From positions 180,541 through 244,540 of the forward strand of contig NZ_JACHIM010000002.1 of NCBI RefSeq assembly GCF_014203215.1: a stretch of 64,000 nt of DNA. Direction: 5' to 3'. Under the pieces are notes generated by a model. The model was not told the DNA's origin. It searched no databases and saw only the letters and a program-made list of their open reading frames with translations. Source of the DNA: Bartonella callosciuri (GTDB lineage: Bacteria > Pseudomonadota > Alphaproteobacteria > Rhizobiales > Rhizobiaceae). A program made the translations under genes and the position numbers. The first letter of the stretch is position 1. Every line of letters starts with the position of its first letter. This document shows positions 1 through 10,032 of the stretch, one piece after another.

Positions 1-1361
1 TTGGGGTTTGTGATAAAATCGTACCTGGTTTAGTGATTGGGGCCCTAATATTTGGTCACTTACCAGGTATTTTTGTTCCTGCGGGTCCCATGACAAGTGG
101 TCAAGATAATGATGAAAAAATGAAGATACGCCAGCTGTACGCTGAAAATAAGATAGATCGCCAAACATTGCTAGAATCAGAAGTACGTTCTTATCATGGG
201 CCAGGAACCTGTACATTTTATGGAACTACTAACTCAAATCAGATGATATTGGAGATGATGAGGCTACATATGCCTGGAGCCTCTTTCATGAATGCGAGTA
301 TGCCATTACGAACAAAGGAAGCCACTCAGCGTGTACTTGAAATGACAGCTCTTAGTGATGATTATAGACCACTTGGTATGATCATTGATGAGCACTCTTT
401 CGTGAATGCTATTGTAGGATTAGATGCAACAGGAGGATATACTAATCATGCGATTCATTTGATTGCTATGGCTGCTGTTTGTGGTATTCGGTTGACATGG
501 CATGATATTGCAGAAATTTCACCAGTTGTACCTCTTTTAGTACGGATTTATCCTAACGGTTTGGCTGCTATGAATCATCTTCATGCAGCTGGTGGTATGG
601 GCTTTGTTATTCGTGAGCTCATTGAGGTAGGTTTAGTGCGTGAAGATGTTTGTCCAGTTTTTTGTACCGATCTCAATGCTTATGCAACTGAAGTAAAGCT
701 TTACGCTGATGGTTGTGTGGTCCGTGAGCCAGCTCTCAATAAAAGTGGTAACCATAAAATATTGCAGGGCGGAAAAAACCGTTTCAAGTTGATGGTGGTA
801 TTTGTGTTTTGTCGGGAAATTTGGGCACAGCTATTATTAAAGTTTCATCTGTTAAGTTTGAGTATTGGCGGATTGAAGCTCTAGTTCTTGTTTTTAATGA
901 TCAAAAGGAATCGCAGGAATCTTTCAAAGTTGGAGCATTGAATGATAAAAATTTTATCGCTGTCATTTGTTACCAAGGACCAAAAGCTAATGGTATGCCA
1001 GAGTTGCATAAGTTAACAACTATTTTAAGTGTTTTACAAGATCGAGGTCAAAAGGTCGTGTTGGTAACGGACGGTCGTATGTCAAGTGTATCAGGAAAAA
1101 TTCCTGCTGCAATCCACGTGACACCAGAGGCTTTGGATAATGGTCCCATTGCGCGTTTACAAGATGGTGATATCGTTTGCCTTGATGCTCATGTGGGTAA
1201 ATTAACTATTTTGGAAGACTTGTCAAAATTTAACGCACGAATGATCATTTCTCCTGACTTTTCAAAGAATGAATATGGCGTCGGGCGGGAGCTCTTTCAT
1301 GTTTTTCACCAATCCGTTAGTTTTGCAGATATTTGCAGATAAGAGGGCATCTATTCTGTGA
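1..1361 (+). pseudogene. edd: Phosphogluconate dehydratase (Entner-Doudoroff), broken, 5' end outside window
   Basis: The reading frame is open from the window edge and encodes the IlvD/Edd-family core (for example VFVPAGPMTSGQDNDEK and NHLHAAGGMGFVIREL). An intact enzyme would dehydrate 6-phosphogluconate to KDPG. Two lesions are visible. A frame change lies at or near an A6 run (773-778): the upstream frame continues into unrelated residues and stops at 884, while family sequence (SGNLGTAIIKVSSVK) resumes in another frame. At the 3' end a perfect 10-bp tandem duplication (1322-1341) shifts the frame and creates a TAA at 1340-1342. With one copy removed the frame reads FADKRASIL and stops at 1359-1361, as expected for the family C-terminus. 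The Edd step is therefore probably lost, unless the A6 run is corrected by slippage. Confidence 0.9.
1322..1341 (+). repeat. 10-bp perfect tandem duplication in the edd 3' end
   Basis: The unit TTTGCAGATA occurs twice in direct succession (1322-1331 and 1332-1341). Removing one copy restores a family-like C-terminus for edd, so this looks like a recent inactivating duplication. Confidence 0.95.
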
Positions 1362-1424
1362 GTATGAGGAAAGTGCGAAAAGAATGAAAGTGATATTCAT
1401 TGCAATAAATATGAGTAAAACTTC

Positions 1425-2324
1425 TTAGAATTTTGGCACGGGTAAATTATGTGCTCGAGCGGCTGCTTTGAGCGTATTAACCATCAGCATAGCAATTGTC
1501 ATCGGTCCAACTCCTCCCGGAACAGGGGTGATTGCTCTAGCTTTTCCTTTTATTTCTTCAAAATCAACATCACCGACAAGACGCGTCTTTCCCGCACCTT
1601 TTTCTGGAGCTGTAATGCGGTTAATACCAACATCAATAACCACGACACTATTTTTAACCCAGTCTTTTTTAATCATTTTTGGGTGGCCTACAGCTGCTAC
1701 TAAAATATCGGCGCTACGACATACGTCATCAAGATCACGGGTCCGGCTGTGCGCTATCGTCACAGTAGCATTGGCTGCTGTTAAAAGGGCTGCCATAGGT
1801 TTGCCGACAATATTAGAGCGTCCAACAACAACGGCATCAAGACCAGATAAATCTCGTCCACATTGTTGTTCAATCATCATCATGGCACCAGCTGGTGTAC
1901 AGGGAATGATAGCATCTTCAAGGTTGCCAGCTGCCAATTTTCCTACATTGATATAGTGAAAGCCATCCACATCTTTTTGGAAAGCAACGGCTTGTGTTAT
2001 GCGGTTTGTATTAATATGGGCAGGGAGAGGAAGCTGTACCAAAATACCGTGAATCTTAGGATCAGAATTTAATGTTGCAATGAGTTGGAGGAGTTCTTGT
2101 TCTCGTGTTTCTTTTGAAACCATATGTTTGATTGACAAAAAACCACATTCTTCGGCTTTTTTGCTTTTTGAGCTGACATACACCTGACTTGCGGGATCGT
2201 CTCCAACAATGATAACGGCGATACCAGGTTGTACATTGTAGTTATTACGGAGTCTTGTTGTTTCAGCTTTAACTTTCACAATAATTTCTTCAGCGAGCTT
2301 TTTTCCGTCAATAATATGATTCAT
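1425..2324 (-). CDS. folD: Bifunctional methylene-THF dehydrogenase / methenyl-THF cyclohydrolase
   Basis: FolD interconverts 5,10-methylene-THF and 10-formyl-THF in the cytosol, supplying one-carbon units for purines and formyl-Met-tRNA. The 299-residue product matches the usual family length. It carries the substrate-binding [13 protein letters not shown] segment, the QLPLP motif, and the Rossmann region [13 protein letters not shown] followed by [12 protein letters not shown]. The start at [13 protein letters not shown] is preferred over an upstream in-frame start because AAGGA precedes it at normal spacing and family proteins start here. It converges with the edd pseudogene. The only missing context is a terminator, which I cannot identify. 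Confidence 0.95.
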   Translation of the reverse strand: MNHIIDGKKLAEEIIVKVKAETTRLRNNYNVQPGIAVIIVGDDPASQVYVSSKSKKAEECGFLSIKHMVSKETREQELLQLIATLNSDPKIHGILVQLPLPAHINTNRITQAVAFQKDVDGFHYINVGKLAAGNLEDAIIPCTPAGAMMMIEQQCGRDLSGLDAVVVGRSNIVGKPMAALLTAANATVTIAHSRTRDLDDVCRSADILVAAVGHPKMIKKDWVKNSVVVIDVGINRITAPEKGAGKTRLVGDVDFEEIKGKARAITPVPGGVGPMTIAMLMVNTLKAAARAHNLPVPKF

Positions 2325-2621
2325 GAGAGAGGTCCTTTCGGTAGGGCTGTTTGTTTTTTTGTAAAGCATTTGCTGATAATACGATAGAGCTTTATAGCAA
2401 TACTTATATGAGACGGTGAGAATGGTTTGATAGTGTTTATGTGTTTTAAGTTTCTACAGGACTTTAAAGTAATTGCTTTGTAAAGGAGTAGTGACATTGC
2501 TGTTCTCATAAACTTTGGATAAGAACAACAATACTTAAGTTATTAAATGAGACATAGCAAACTTTAGGATTATAAGAAGTTTTTTTAACAATCATCTAAG
2601 TTTTTTTAATCCGTTATAGGG

Positions 2622-4520
2622 ATGAAATTTTATAGGAATATTGTACGCATCAGAATAATAAAATTTTTGAGCGGAATTTTATTACAATTATTTTTTTATT
2701 TGAAATTAGTATTCTCATTTTACCTTATTTTGTGTCTACAGATGCGATTCGTATTTGTTTAGCGCAGGATTTGAGTGCTTGGACGAGTTATAATGTGCAA
2801 TTGCATGATCCACCGCGGTTGAATCTTTTCCCTTACCCTAAAGCATATCTTTCCGGTATTACTTTTACATCAAAAGAGAATAATATTGTACCATTGATGA
2901 AAGCTGAATCAATAGAAAGTTGATCTTTCTTTTGTAGATCTTCTTCGAATGTATGTTTCTTTTTCAGAGACGCGAGTTGTGTATCCTCAATTTGCTATGG
3001 AAAAGCCCAAAAACAATCACGGATTTTTCGGCAGGTTTTCACGATCACAGGGTGCATTAGGATTAGTGATACGCAATGCTCGTGAAATATTGAACCATAA
3101 CCCTGATCATACAAATAGAGAAAATCTTTAAAACCAACCTTTTGGGCGGATTGTTATTGAGAACGGTGTACTCGTATATTATGATAATATTTCCCGGTAT
3201 AGCAGAAAAAATGACAGGATTAAATGCGACTTTAGATTGGCCAGAATCGACCCAAGAAGCACGATCTCGTGCAGATATTCGTTGGTGTGGAGAGTTGACA
3301 AAACTATCAATTGAAGCCGATCAAGCGTTGCTGTTTTTAGTAGGAGGGGAAAGCCAGGTTAAGTCAAATCTCAATCCTGTGCGTAGTGGTATAATCTTTA
3401 TCGGGCAGGCACGGTTATCTGAATATTATATTTTGACGGAAAAATATCGGTGCGTTCTCCTGGTTGGAATCAAACATTAGTTTGGGTTGGAGGCAATCAG
3501 TTTTGGAGGGCATAGATTAAAAGCACCTATCGTATGGGAGTCCGATTTTTTAGCATAGCCAATGCATACCCAAATGAATAATGTTGCATTTACGATGGGT
3601 AGAGCAAATGCGCGTGGAGCTTTAGAGTTGGATTATTGGGACTATATACCAATTGTAATTGGATCTTTAGCATTTGATAATCTAGATTTTAACTTCTTGA
3701 GGTCAGTGTTTTCTTCAGTGAAAGAAAAGAATCCATTCCTTGATCTGACAATTTTTTATCATATTGGGGTAGATGTGGGGCTTTCGACGCCATAAGCAAA
3801 AATAGGGAAGATTGCGCTCACAAATTTAGCGCTGCGATACAAATAAGAAATAGGAATGGTATTTTTTATCTTGGATATGCGAATGTTTTTGGCGGATTCA
3901 CTTCAAAGCAATATCGAAGTTGTACTAGCTGGTCAGAAAGTCCGACTTGAAGGACGTGCTTCAGGAACTTTCGTTGATATACAGACTGCTTCAGAGGCTT
4001 TAAGTGTTACCCCATTTACACAGGGCAAAGCGGATCTACTATGACGATATAAACGCTTCCTCGTTCTTAGTCAGAAATCTTTATGAAAATGCAAGGTGAT
4101 TTAGCATTGAATGTGTTGTCTGGCCGATTATTAGGATATGATTTGAATAATTTTCAGATAAGGCTTGCAAAAAATGAGCAATTTCTTTTAATGGGTCACA
4201 ACACCCTTTCAATAGTTTTTGGTCTCTGGAATATTAAAGCGAGCTTTTCAGATGGTAAGATAAAGGTAACAGAGTCATTGATACATACGGCAGATTGGAG
4301 TCGATCTATTTGGGGAATAATTACATCTGCTATCGCTCAAGATCAGCAGGGTGAATTTACATTGCAGGCACAATTGCGGAAAAGTCATAGCTCAGAAATT
4401 CTATGCCGAGATATCCAATGTTTTACTAACAGCCTTGCACGACCTTTTACCGTTTCTCTTAGCTCTCAAGGGTAAGATCGCGGCAATTTTTGGATTACAC
4501 GGGATATCGATGCAGATTGA
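2622..4520 (+). pseudogene. AsmA-family envelope protein, multiply frameshifted remnant
   Basis: A chain of short open segments in all three forward frames reads collinearly as an AsmA-like protein. It runs from an N-terminal membrane segment starting at ATG 2622, through NLFPYPKAYLSGITFTS (AsmA N-domain), FGRIVIENGVLVYYDNIS, a LNATLDWPE...GE segment, and a LMKMQGDLALNVLSGRLLGYDL segment (AsmA C-domain), to a tail ending RDIDAD before a TGA at 4518-4520. Frame changes occur near the T7 run at about 2691 and near 2918, between about 3131 and 3170, and again between about 3400 and 4080. An in-frame TAA also lies at 4473. The span (about 630 codons) matches a full-length rhizobial AsmA-like protein. 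Intact relatives are inner-membrane-anchored periplasmic proteins linked to phospholipid and outer-membrane homeostasis. The identification rests on residue patterns and no search was run. Confidence 0.8.
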
Positions 4521-4626
4521 TTATTGTTTCTTTAATTATTAGCACTGGTGAGAATTTGAGAAAATTTTTAAAAAACTTTTAAAATACTGTGTTGTTATAA
4601 AGTTTTAGAGATAAGCTAGGTGGTTT

Positions 4627-4770
4627 TTATTTAAGTTCAGAAGAAATACCATAGCCATCTTTGGCGATTGTATGTTTTCCATCTGCTCTAAGAGAACCAA
4701 TGCCTACAGTAATCAGAATAAAAGCTAACAGAGAAGAAACTGTAATAATTGTGGCTTTTTTAGCAGACAT
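4627..4770 (-). CDS. Small single-pass membrane protein, 47 residues, unknown function
   Basis: The reading frame begins MSAKKATIITVSSLL and ends GYGISSELK. One hydrophobic segment (about residues 6-24) is followed by a short polar tail, so it is probably a small inner-membrane or exported peptide. A longer in-frame version starts at 4887, but GGAGGA lies directly before the start at 4770 with good spacing, so the short form is chosen. A 13-bp perfect tandem duplication sits immediately upstream of that Shine-Dalgarno. I do not recognise a family. Gene reality is supported mainly by the strong ribosome site and the signal/anchor-like composition. Confidence 0.6.
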   Translation of the reverse strand: MSAKKATIITVSSLLAFILITVGIGSLRADGKHTIAKDGYGISSELK

Positions 4771-4780
4771 ATTTTTCCTC

Positions 4781-4806
4781 CAAGCATGCGGTTCAAGCAT
4801 GCGGTT
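4781..4806. repeat. 13-bp perfect tandem duplication upstream of the 47-residue gene
   Basis: The unit CAAGCATGCGGTT is present twice head to tail (4781-4793, 4794-4806). It lies in the leader of the small minus-strand gene, just upstream of its Shine-Dalgarno sequence. Confidence 0.95.
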
Positions 4807-5018
4807 AATGATTGAATACAATGATGAACAGTGTGTATTTATAAAGCTGTCGATAAACAGAATCACTTCATGTTTAATTTGTTCCACTATTATCCCATAA
4901 AGTTAAAAAAACTCTATATTTCTTTATACGCTATAGTTCTATAGATATAATTTTTTCTTTTTGTTATATGTTTTTCTTCATTTTTTAGATGATTATAGTT
5001 AGCTTTGGCACAATTTTT

Positions 5019-5762
5019 ATGCGCATAAATTATAAACTTAAAAGATTATTTATCCGACAGCCACTCGCTTTGAATGACGAAATAAAGATAGAGGGAGCGC
5101 AAGCTTCTTATCTTGTCCGTGTTTTGCGGATGCAAGAAGGAGCTAAAATTTTGCTTTTTAATGGACAGGATGGTGAATGGATTGCTAAACTCATCACCAT
5201 TAAAAAGAAATTTGTTGTGGCTCAGCTTATCCATCAAGAAAGATTGCAAACGACGCATTCGAATCTCATTTACTGCTTTGCTCCACTCAAAAATGCGCGT
5301 TTGGATTATATGGTGCAAAAAGCTGTTGAAATGGGGGTATCGGTTTTGCAGCCTGTTGTAACGGATCATACACAGGTTACGCGTATCAATATGTCTCGGA
5401 TGGAGGCTAATGTTATTGAAGCTTCTGAACAGTGTGGCATTTTATCTTTGCCTGAATGTATTGCAGCTGTCTCATTATTAGAACTTTTAGAATCTTGGGA
5501 TGAGACAAGACCTTTGTTCTTTTGTGATGAAGCACACGAATCTTATAATCCACTCAATCTTTTAAAAAAGCACAAAGTCACGACATCTGGTGTTCTCATT
5601 GGACCAGAAGGTGGGTTTAGTGAAAAAGAGCGGAATTTTTTAAAAAAATATCCTTTTGTGATACCGATATCTTTGGGGCCGCGTATTTTACGTGCGGACA
5701 CTGCAGCTGTTGCTGCTTTGGCTCTTCTTAATGTTACCGTGGGGAATTGGCCAATGAATTGA
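5019..5762 (+). CDS. rsmE: 16S rRNA (uracil-1498-N3)-methyltransferase RsmE
   Basis: RsmE methylates U1498 in the decoding region of 16S rRNA using SAM. The 247-residue product has the N-terminal PUA-like part (YLVRVLRMQEGAKILLFNGQDGEW). It also has the SPOUT-fold SAM-binding motifs IGPEGGFSEKE (about residue 194) and SLGPRILRADTAAVAAL (about residue 219), which form the trefoil knot. The start MRINYKLKRLFI is chosen over 4989 because it gives the normal family length and N-terminus. No strong Shine-Dalgarno is visible. It is followed after 68 bp by gshA in the same direction, so the two may be co-transcribed. Confidence 0.93.
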   Translation: MRINYKLKRLFIRQPLALNDEIKIEGAQASYLVRVLRMQEGAKILLFNGQDGEWIAKLITIKKKFVVAQLIHQERLQTTHSNLIYCFAPLKNARLDYMVQKAVEMGVSVLQPVVTDHTQVTRINMSRMEANVIEASEQCGILSLPECIAAVSLLELLESWDETRPLFFCDEAHESYNPLNLLKKHKVTTSGVLIGPEGGFSEKERNFLKKYPFVIPISLGPRILRADTAAVAALALLNVTVGNWPMN

Positions 5763-5830
5763 GAAGTTCGTAAAATCGTTCTAAACAATTCATTTAAATG
5801 ATTGGGACTGATGAGAGGATATAATAAGTT

Positions 5831-7204
5831 ATGGCGCTTGATATAAATGATGAAAGTGAAATTTATAACTTAGATTCTTTGGTTAGCTATTTCCAAGGGG
5901 GAGGTAAGGCAGAGCATAATTGGCGTATTGGTACAGAACATGAAAAGTTTCCATTCTATAGAGATGGTTTTTGTCCCGTCCCTTATGGAGGTTCAAGAGG
6001 AATTCGCGCACTTTTAGAGGGAATGCAAGAAGTTTTAGGATGGAGACCTATTGTAGATGAGGGGAATATTATTGGGCTTGTAGGATCAGTTGGCCAAGGT
6101 GCTATTTCTTTGGAGCCTGGAGGGCAGTTTGAATTGTCTGGTGCACCACTGAAAACAATTGGTCATACTTATCGCGAGGTGATGGAGCATTTAACACTTC
6201 TCAAGAAAATTTCAGAGCCATTGGGTATTGGTTTTCTCGGGATGGGTGCTAGTCCAAAGTGGACCTTAGCGGAAACTCCGCGGATGCCTAAGTCACGTTA
6301 TCAGATTATGGCCAATTATATGCCCAAAGTTGGTCATAGTGGACTTGATATGATGTATCGTACATCGACTGTTCAGGTTAATCTTGATTTTTCATCTGAA
6401 ATTGATATGCGGCGAAAAATGCAAGTGTCCATGAAGTTACAATCCGTTGCAACAGCATTATTTGCTAGTTCACCTTTTACGGAGGGGCGTCCAAATGGAT
6501 TTTTATCTTGGCGCTCTGAAATTTGGTGTGATACCGATAATCAGAGGACTGGAATCCTTCCCTTTGTATTCTCGGAACGTTTTGGTTTTGTAGATTATGT
6601 TGAATGGGCACTTGATGTACCAATGTATTTTGTCATACGTGATGGTCGTTATTATGATTGTACACATATAACTTTTCGTCAATTTATGAATGGAGCATTA
6701 AGAGGACAGGTTGCAAATTCAATCCCCACTATGGGAGATTGGATCAATCATCTATCGACTTTATTTCCCGAAGTGCGCTTAAAAACATTTTTAGAGATGA
6801 GAGGTGCTGATTGCGGTTCTTGGAGGCATATCTGTGCTTTATCGGCTTTTTGGGTTGGGCTTCTTTATGATAGTGAAGCGCTTAATGAAGCAGAGGTTTT
6901 AACAAAGGATTGGTGTTTTGAAGAAGTTTTAGAGTTGCGCAAACGTGTCCCTAAAGAGGGATTAAGAACACCTTTTCGTCAGACCACAATTTTAGAAATA
7001 GCCCGTCAAGCTGTCGCTATTTCACGCAAGGGTTTAAAAAACCGTAGACAGTATGATGATGATGGTTTGGATGAGACACGTTTTCTCGTTCCCTTAGAAG
7101 AGATGATTGCGATAGGTAAAACAGATGCTGATAAATTTTTATCTCTTTATAATTCTATTTGGAGTGGTGCTGTGGAACCTCTATTTTTAGAGTGTGCCTA
7201 TTAA
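5831..7204 (+). CDS. gshA: Glutamate-cysteine ligase (plant/alphaproteobacterial type)
   Basis: This enzyme catalyses the ATP-dependent first step of glutathione synthesis, joining glutamate and cysteine. The 457-residue length is normal for the GCS2/plant-type class, distinct from enterobacterial GshA. Visible family segments are RIGTEHEKFPF near residue 36, GAISLEPGGQFELSGAPL near residue 95, GFLGMGASPKW and MMYRTSTVQVNLDFSSE. AGAGGATATAATAAGTT precedes the ATG at 5831. It lies downstream of rsmE. A 1.45-kb gene-free stretch follows. The nearby cystine-type transporter and glutaredoxin fit a thiol theme, but that link is inference. Confidence 0.93.
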   Translation: MALDINDESEIYNLDSLVSYFQGGGKAEHNWRIGTEHEKFPFYRDGFCPVPYGGSRGIRALLEGMQEVLGWRPIVDEGNIIGLVGSVGQGAISLEPGGQFELSGAPLKTIGHTYREVMEHLTLLKKISEPLGIGFLGMGASPKWTLAETPRMPKSRYQIMANYMPKVGHSGLDMMYRTSTVQVNLDFSSEIDMRRKMQVSMKLQSVATALFASSPFTEGRPNGFLSWRSEIWCDTDNQRTGILPFVFSERFGFVDYVEWALDVPMYFVIRDGRYYDCTHITFRQFMNGALRGQVANSIPTMGDWINHLSTLFPEVRLKTFLEMRGADCGSWRHICALSAFWVGLLYDSEALNEAEVLTKDWCFEEVLELRKRVPKEGLRTPFRQTTILEIARQAVAISRKGLKNRRQYDDDGLDETRFLVPLEEMIAIGKTDADKFLSLYNSIWSGAVEPLFLECAY

Positions 7205-8658
7205 ATTTAAAGAAGAAACTACATTGCATTTCCCAAAAAATATATTATTGCGCTGCTAATCTACAGATTTTCTTGAAAGAGATTTGTCATTTTTTTCAAT
7301 CCCATTTCGCTGGATCGTTCATGAAAGGGAATAATGCGAGGTTTATTAGATATGTCCATCTTTACTTATGTAATTAACATATCTGCACCATATGATATTG
7401 AATCAATAAAAAGTTTTGTATTTTCTCTTGCGTTAAGATGGAGTTTAAAAGAGAGAAATTGAGCGAGCGTATTCAAAGTTCTTGCTCAAGCTACAAAACA
7501 GTAAATTATTTTTATTTATCAATATATTGTTTTAACAAATCGCTTTTTATATGCTTTCAACATTTATGCATATTTTGTATTTGCCTTATAATTGCTTCTT
7601 TTTTATATTAATCTCGCGATATTTTATATCGCTATAGATACAAGAGGTTCTGTTATTTGAAATAAAAACATAAAAGCTAGCTTGTTATGTTGATAATGTA
7701 GAAAACATTTTTGCTATTAACTAAAGGCAGAGATTGCGTCACTTTTCTCTCTTTAAAAAGGCAATATCTTACTAGTGTTTTCTTTCTTTTGCCTCATGAT
7801 ATGCTATATCTCTATAGCAAGAATACAAACAGGAGCTGTATTTTAAAATGAGCTACAGAATTACGCTTTATTATTCTCTCTGTACTATGTTTTCTCTTCT
7901 CGACGAATGCTAGGTGGAGAATCTAAGGATTTTTTTGCGTACTCAGACTTTGGATAAGAAAGTCTTTAGTCAAGTTTTATTAAAAAAATTTCTTCTAAAT
8001 TCTTTAATCAGCATTGTGTTTTTAAGAATACGGATAGCACGAGTGATACTGCACTTTCACACGATGTTGTGAACTCTAAAAATTTCGTGTTTTCAGTTTT
8101 TTTTTTATTTAGAGGGAAAAAGAAAAACTTACAATAAAGGTTTTAAATAACAAAAAGAGGCTTTACCTACAAGTAGGACTGGATGTGTAAAAGCTATTCC
8201 AATAAGGTAAGGTTATTTAAAAGAGGTAGTGATAAAAGTTGTTGAGGGTGCTAGTAATAAAATGGGGTCAGGACGGTTTGATCTTGTATAAATAAGCTAT
8301 GGGATTGGCTGGGAGTTTATCTATTGTTGCTAGGAAAGTTCTTATTGCTTCAAGTCCAAGAGAGAATGATAACATCCTTCACATAATCGATGTATTTAAA
8401 TTATTTCTTGTGACTTAGGAGTTGTTTATATTTTATTCCGTATTAGAGAATTTTATGAATAATAGAAAATGAGCTCCTTTGATTTTTTATTTTCGAGTTA
8501 TTAAGAGATAAAAATTCTCTTTTAATCTATAAATTAAAAAACAATGATTTTGTAATAATGTCGTAAGATTTATACTTAATTTTAGATATTACGCGTTAAA
8601 TTTGAGCAATACGTTATATTTTCAATATTAAGTACAAAAACGATCGTGGGCAGAAACA
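7205..8658. other. Gene-free stretch of 1.45 kb between gshA and the cystine transporter
   Basis: No frame carries a convincing gene. The stretch is very AT-rich with many stops. Two diverged copies of a leader-like block lie at about 7613-7666 and 7793-7850. The second copy leads directly into a short frame (MSYRITLYYSLCTMFSLL, from 7848) that resembles the start of a signal peptide and then stops, so a dead secreted-protein gene is possible. A weakly coding-like run (MGLAGSLSIVARKVLIASS) lies around 8300-8420. Nothing else was recognised. The final part must hold the promoter of the transporter. Confidence 0.6.
7613..7850 (+). repeat. Two diverged leader-like direct repeats 180 bp apart
   Basis: Positions 7613-7637 and 7793-7817 match at 20 of 25 bases (CTC..GATAT..TATATC.CTATAG). 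Recognisable similarity continues for another 25-30 bases with small gaps. Both copies contain CTATAG and a GAGGTTCTGT/GGAGCTGTA-like run. The second copy immediately precedes an ATG at 7848. Confidence 0.55.
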
Positions 8659-10014
8659 ATGGTATTCAACTTCCTTATCAATTTATTTTTATTTGTTATT
8701 TTTTTATTATGGCTTGCTCAAAGCAAAAAAATGAACATGAGTCTCTCATGGCGTGTTATGTTAAGTCTTATTCTTGGCTTGGGTTTTGGAAGTGTTTTGC
8801 AGGTTATGTATGGGGAGGGGGAAGCTACATTGTTAAAATCTGTTGAATGGTTTAACATTGTAGGGGATGGCTATATCTTGTTATTGCAAATGGTTGTTAT
8901 GCCATTGGTTTTTATCTCTATCGTTTCAGCAGTAGCTCATTTGCATTCTGTTTATGCTGTTGGCAAAATGAGTATAATAACAATTTCATTATTACTCTTT
9001 ACAACCGCTCTTGCAGCATTGGTTGGCGTTTTAATCGTTAATGTCTTTGGATTAACGGCAAGTGGTTTGGTACATGAAGAGAACAATGCTTCTGTTATTC
9101 TTGAGAATCATATTTTTCAGCTTGGAGATATGAATATTCCAAAGATGATTTTATCCTTGATACCTAAAAATCCATTTGCTGAATTAAGTGGAGCTAAACG
9201 TACATCCGTTATTGGTGTTGTTATCTTTGCAGTGTTTTTAGGGGCCGCGGTTATTCTTTTAAAGAAAGATGATTTAGAAAAAGGGGAAAAAGCTCTTTTC
9301 TTTATTCAAGTGGCACAATCTTGGATTATGCGGTTAGTCCGTATAGTAATTTCTTTGACACCTTATGGTATTTTTGCACTTATGACTAAGGTAGGAGCGA
9401 TCTCGCGTATTGGAGATATTTTAAGTTTAGTGGTTTTTGTCATCGCTTCCTATATTGGTATTATTCTTATGTTTGGAATTCATAGTGCGTTGCTCGGCAT
9501 ATCAGGAATTAACCCGCTCCGTTTTTTCAAAAAGGCTTTACCCGTTTTGATATTTGCTTTTAGCAGTCGTTCAAGTGCTGCAAGTATTCCTTTGAATATT
9601 GAGGCTCAGGTGCAATCGATTGGTGTGCCACAATCAATTGCAAGTTTTGCAGCCTCTTTTGGGGCAACGATTGGGCAAAATGGTTGTGCAGGTCTTTATC
9701 CAGCAATGCTTGCGACTATGATAGCACCCTCTATGGGTATTAACCCTCTTGATGCTGCCTGGATTGCTACTCTTGTTGGCGTTGTAACTTTGAGTTCTAT
9801 CGGTGTTGCTGGTGTTGGTGGTGGTGCTATCTTTTCTGCATTGATCGTGTTGCCAATTATGGGGCTTCCCGTTTCTTTGGTTGCTGTACTTATTTCTATC
9901 GAACCCATAATTGATATGGGGCGTACTGCTCTAAATGTCAGTGGTTCAATGCTAGCTGGAACGATAACCAGTCAGGTGTTACGGACAACAGATAAAAGCA
10001 TTTTTGACAAATAA
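8659..10014 (+). CDS. tcyP: Sodium/proton symporter of the DAACS family, TcyP (L-cystine) type
   Basis: This is a polytopic inner-membrane protein of 451 residues with eight or more hydrophobic segments. The signature block [19 protein letters not shown], followed by [24 protein letters not shown] and [11 protein letters not shown], matches the TcyP/YdjN L-cystine branch of the dicarboxylate/amino acid:cation symporter family. It fits that branch better than GltP or DctA, although the substrate is inferred from family resemblance. The ATG at 8659 gives a normal N-terminal membrane helix, but the Shine-Dalgarno is weak. The gene converges, 18 bp apart, with a methyltransferase gene. Cystine uptake would feed glutathione synthesis by the upstream gshA. 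Confidence 0.85.
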   Translation: MVFNFLINLFLFVIFLLWLAQSKKMNMSLSWRVMLSLILGLGFGSVLQVMYGEGEATLLKSVEWFNIVGDGYILLLQMVVMPLVFISIVSAVAHLHSVYAVGKMSIITISLLLFTTALAALVGVLIVNVFGLTASGLVHEENNASVILENHIFQLGDMNIPKMILSLIPKNPFAELSGAKRTSVIGVVIFAVFLGAAVILLKKDDLEKGEKALFFIQVAQSWIMRLVRIVISLTPYGIFALMTKVGAISRIGDILSLVVFVIASYIGIILMFGIHSALLGISGINPLRFFKKALPVLIFAFSSRSSAASIPLNIEAQVQSIGVPQSIASFAASFGATIGQNGCAGLYPAMLATMIAPSMGINPLDAAWIATLVGVVTLSSIGVAGVGGGAIFSALIVLPIMGLPVSLVAVLISIEPIIDMGRTALNVSGSMLAGTITSQVLRTTDKSIFDK

Positions 10015-10032
10015 TTTTCATACAGATTAACT

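Noticed and set aside
1449-2072. Plus-strand open frames within folD
   Set aside because: They lie antisense to a well-supported gene and show no family features, so they are mirror frames of folD.
4661-4900. Plus-strand frame over the 47-residue gene
   Set aside because: No ribosome site. The minus-strand frame has a strong one and a plausible membrane helix.
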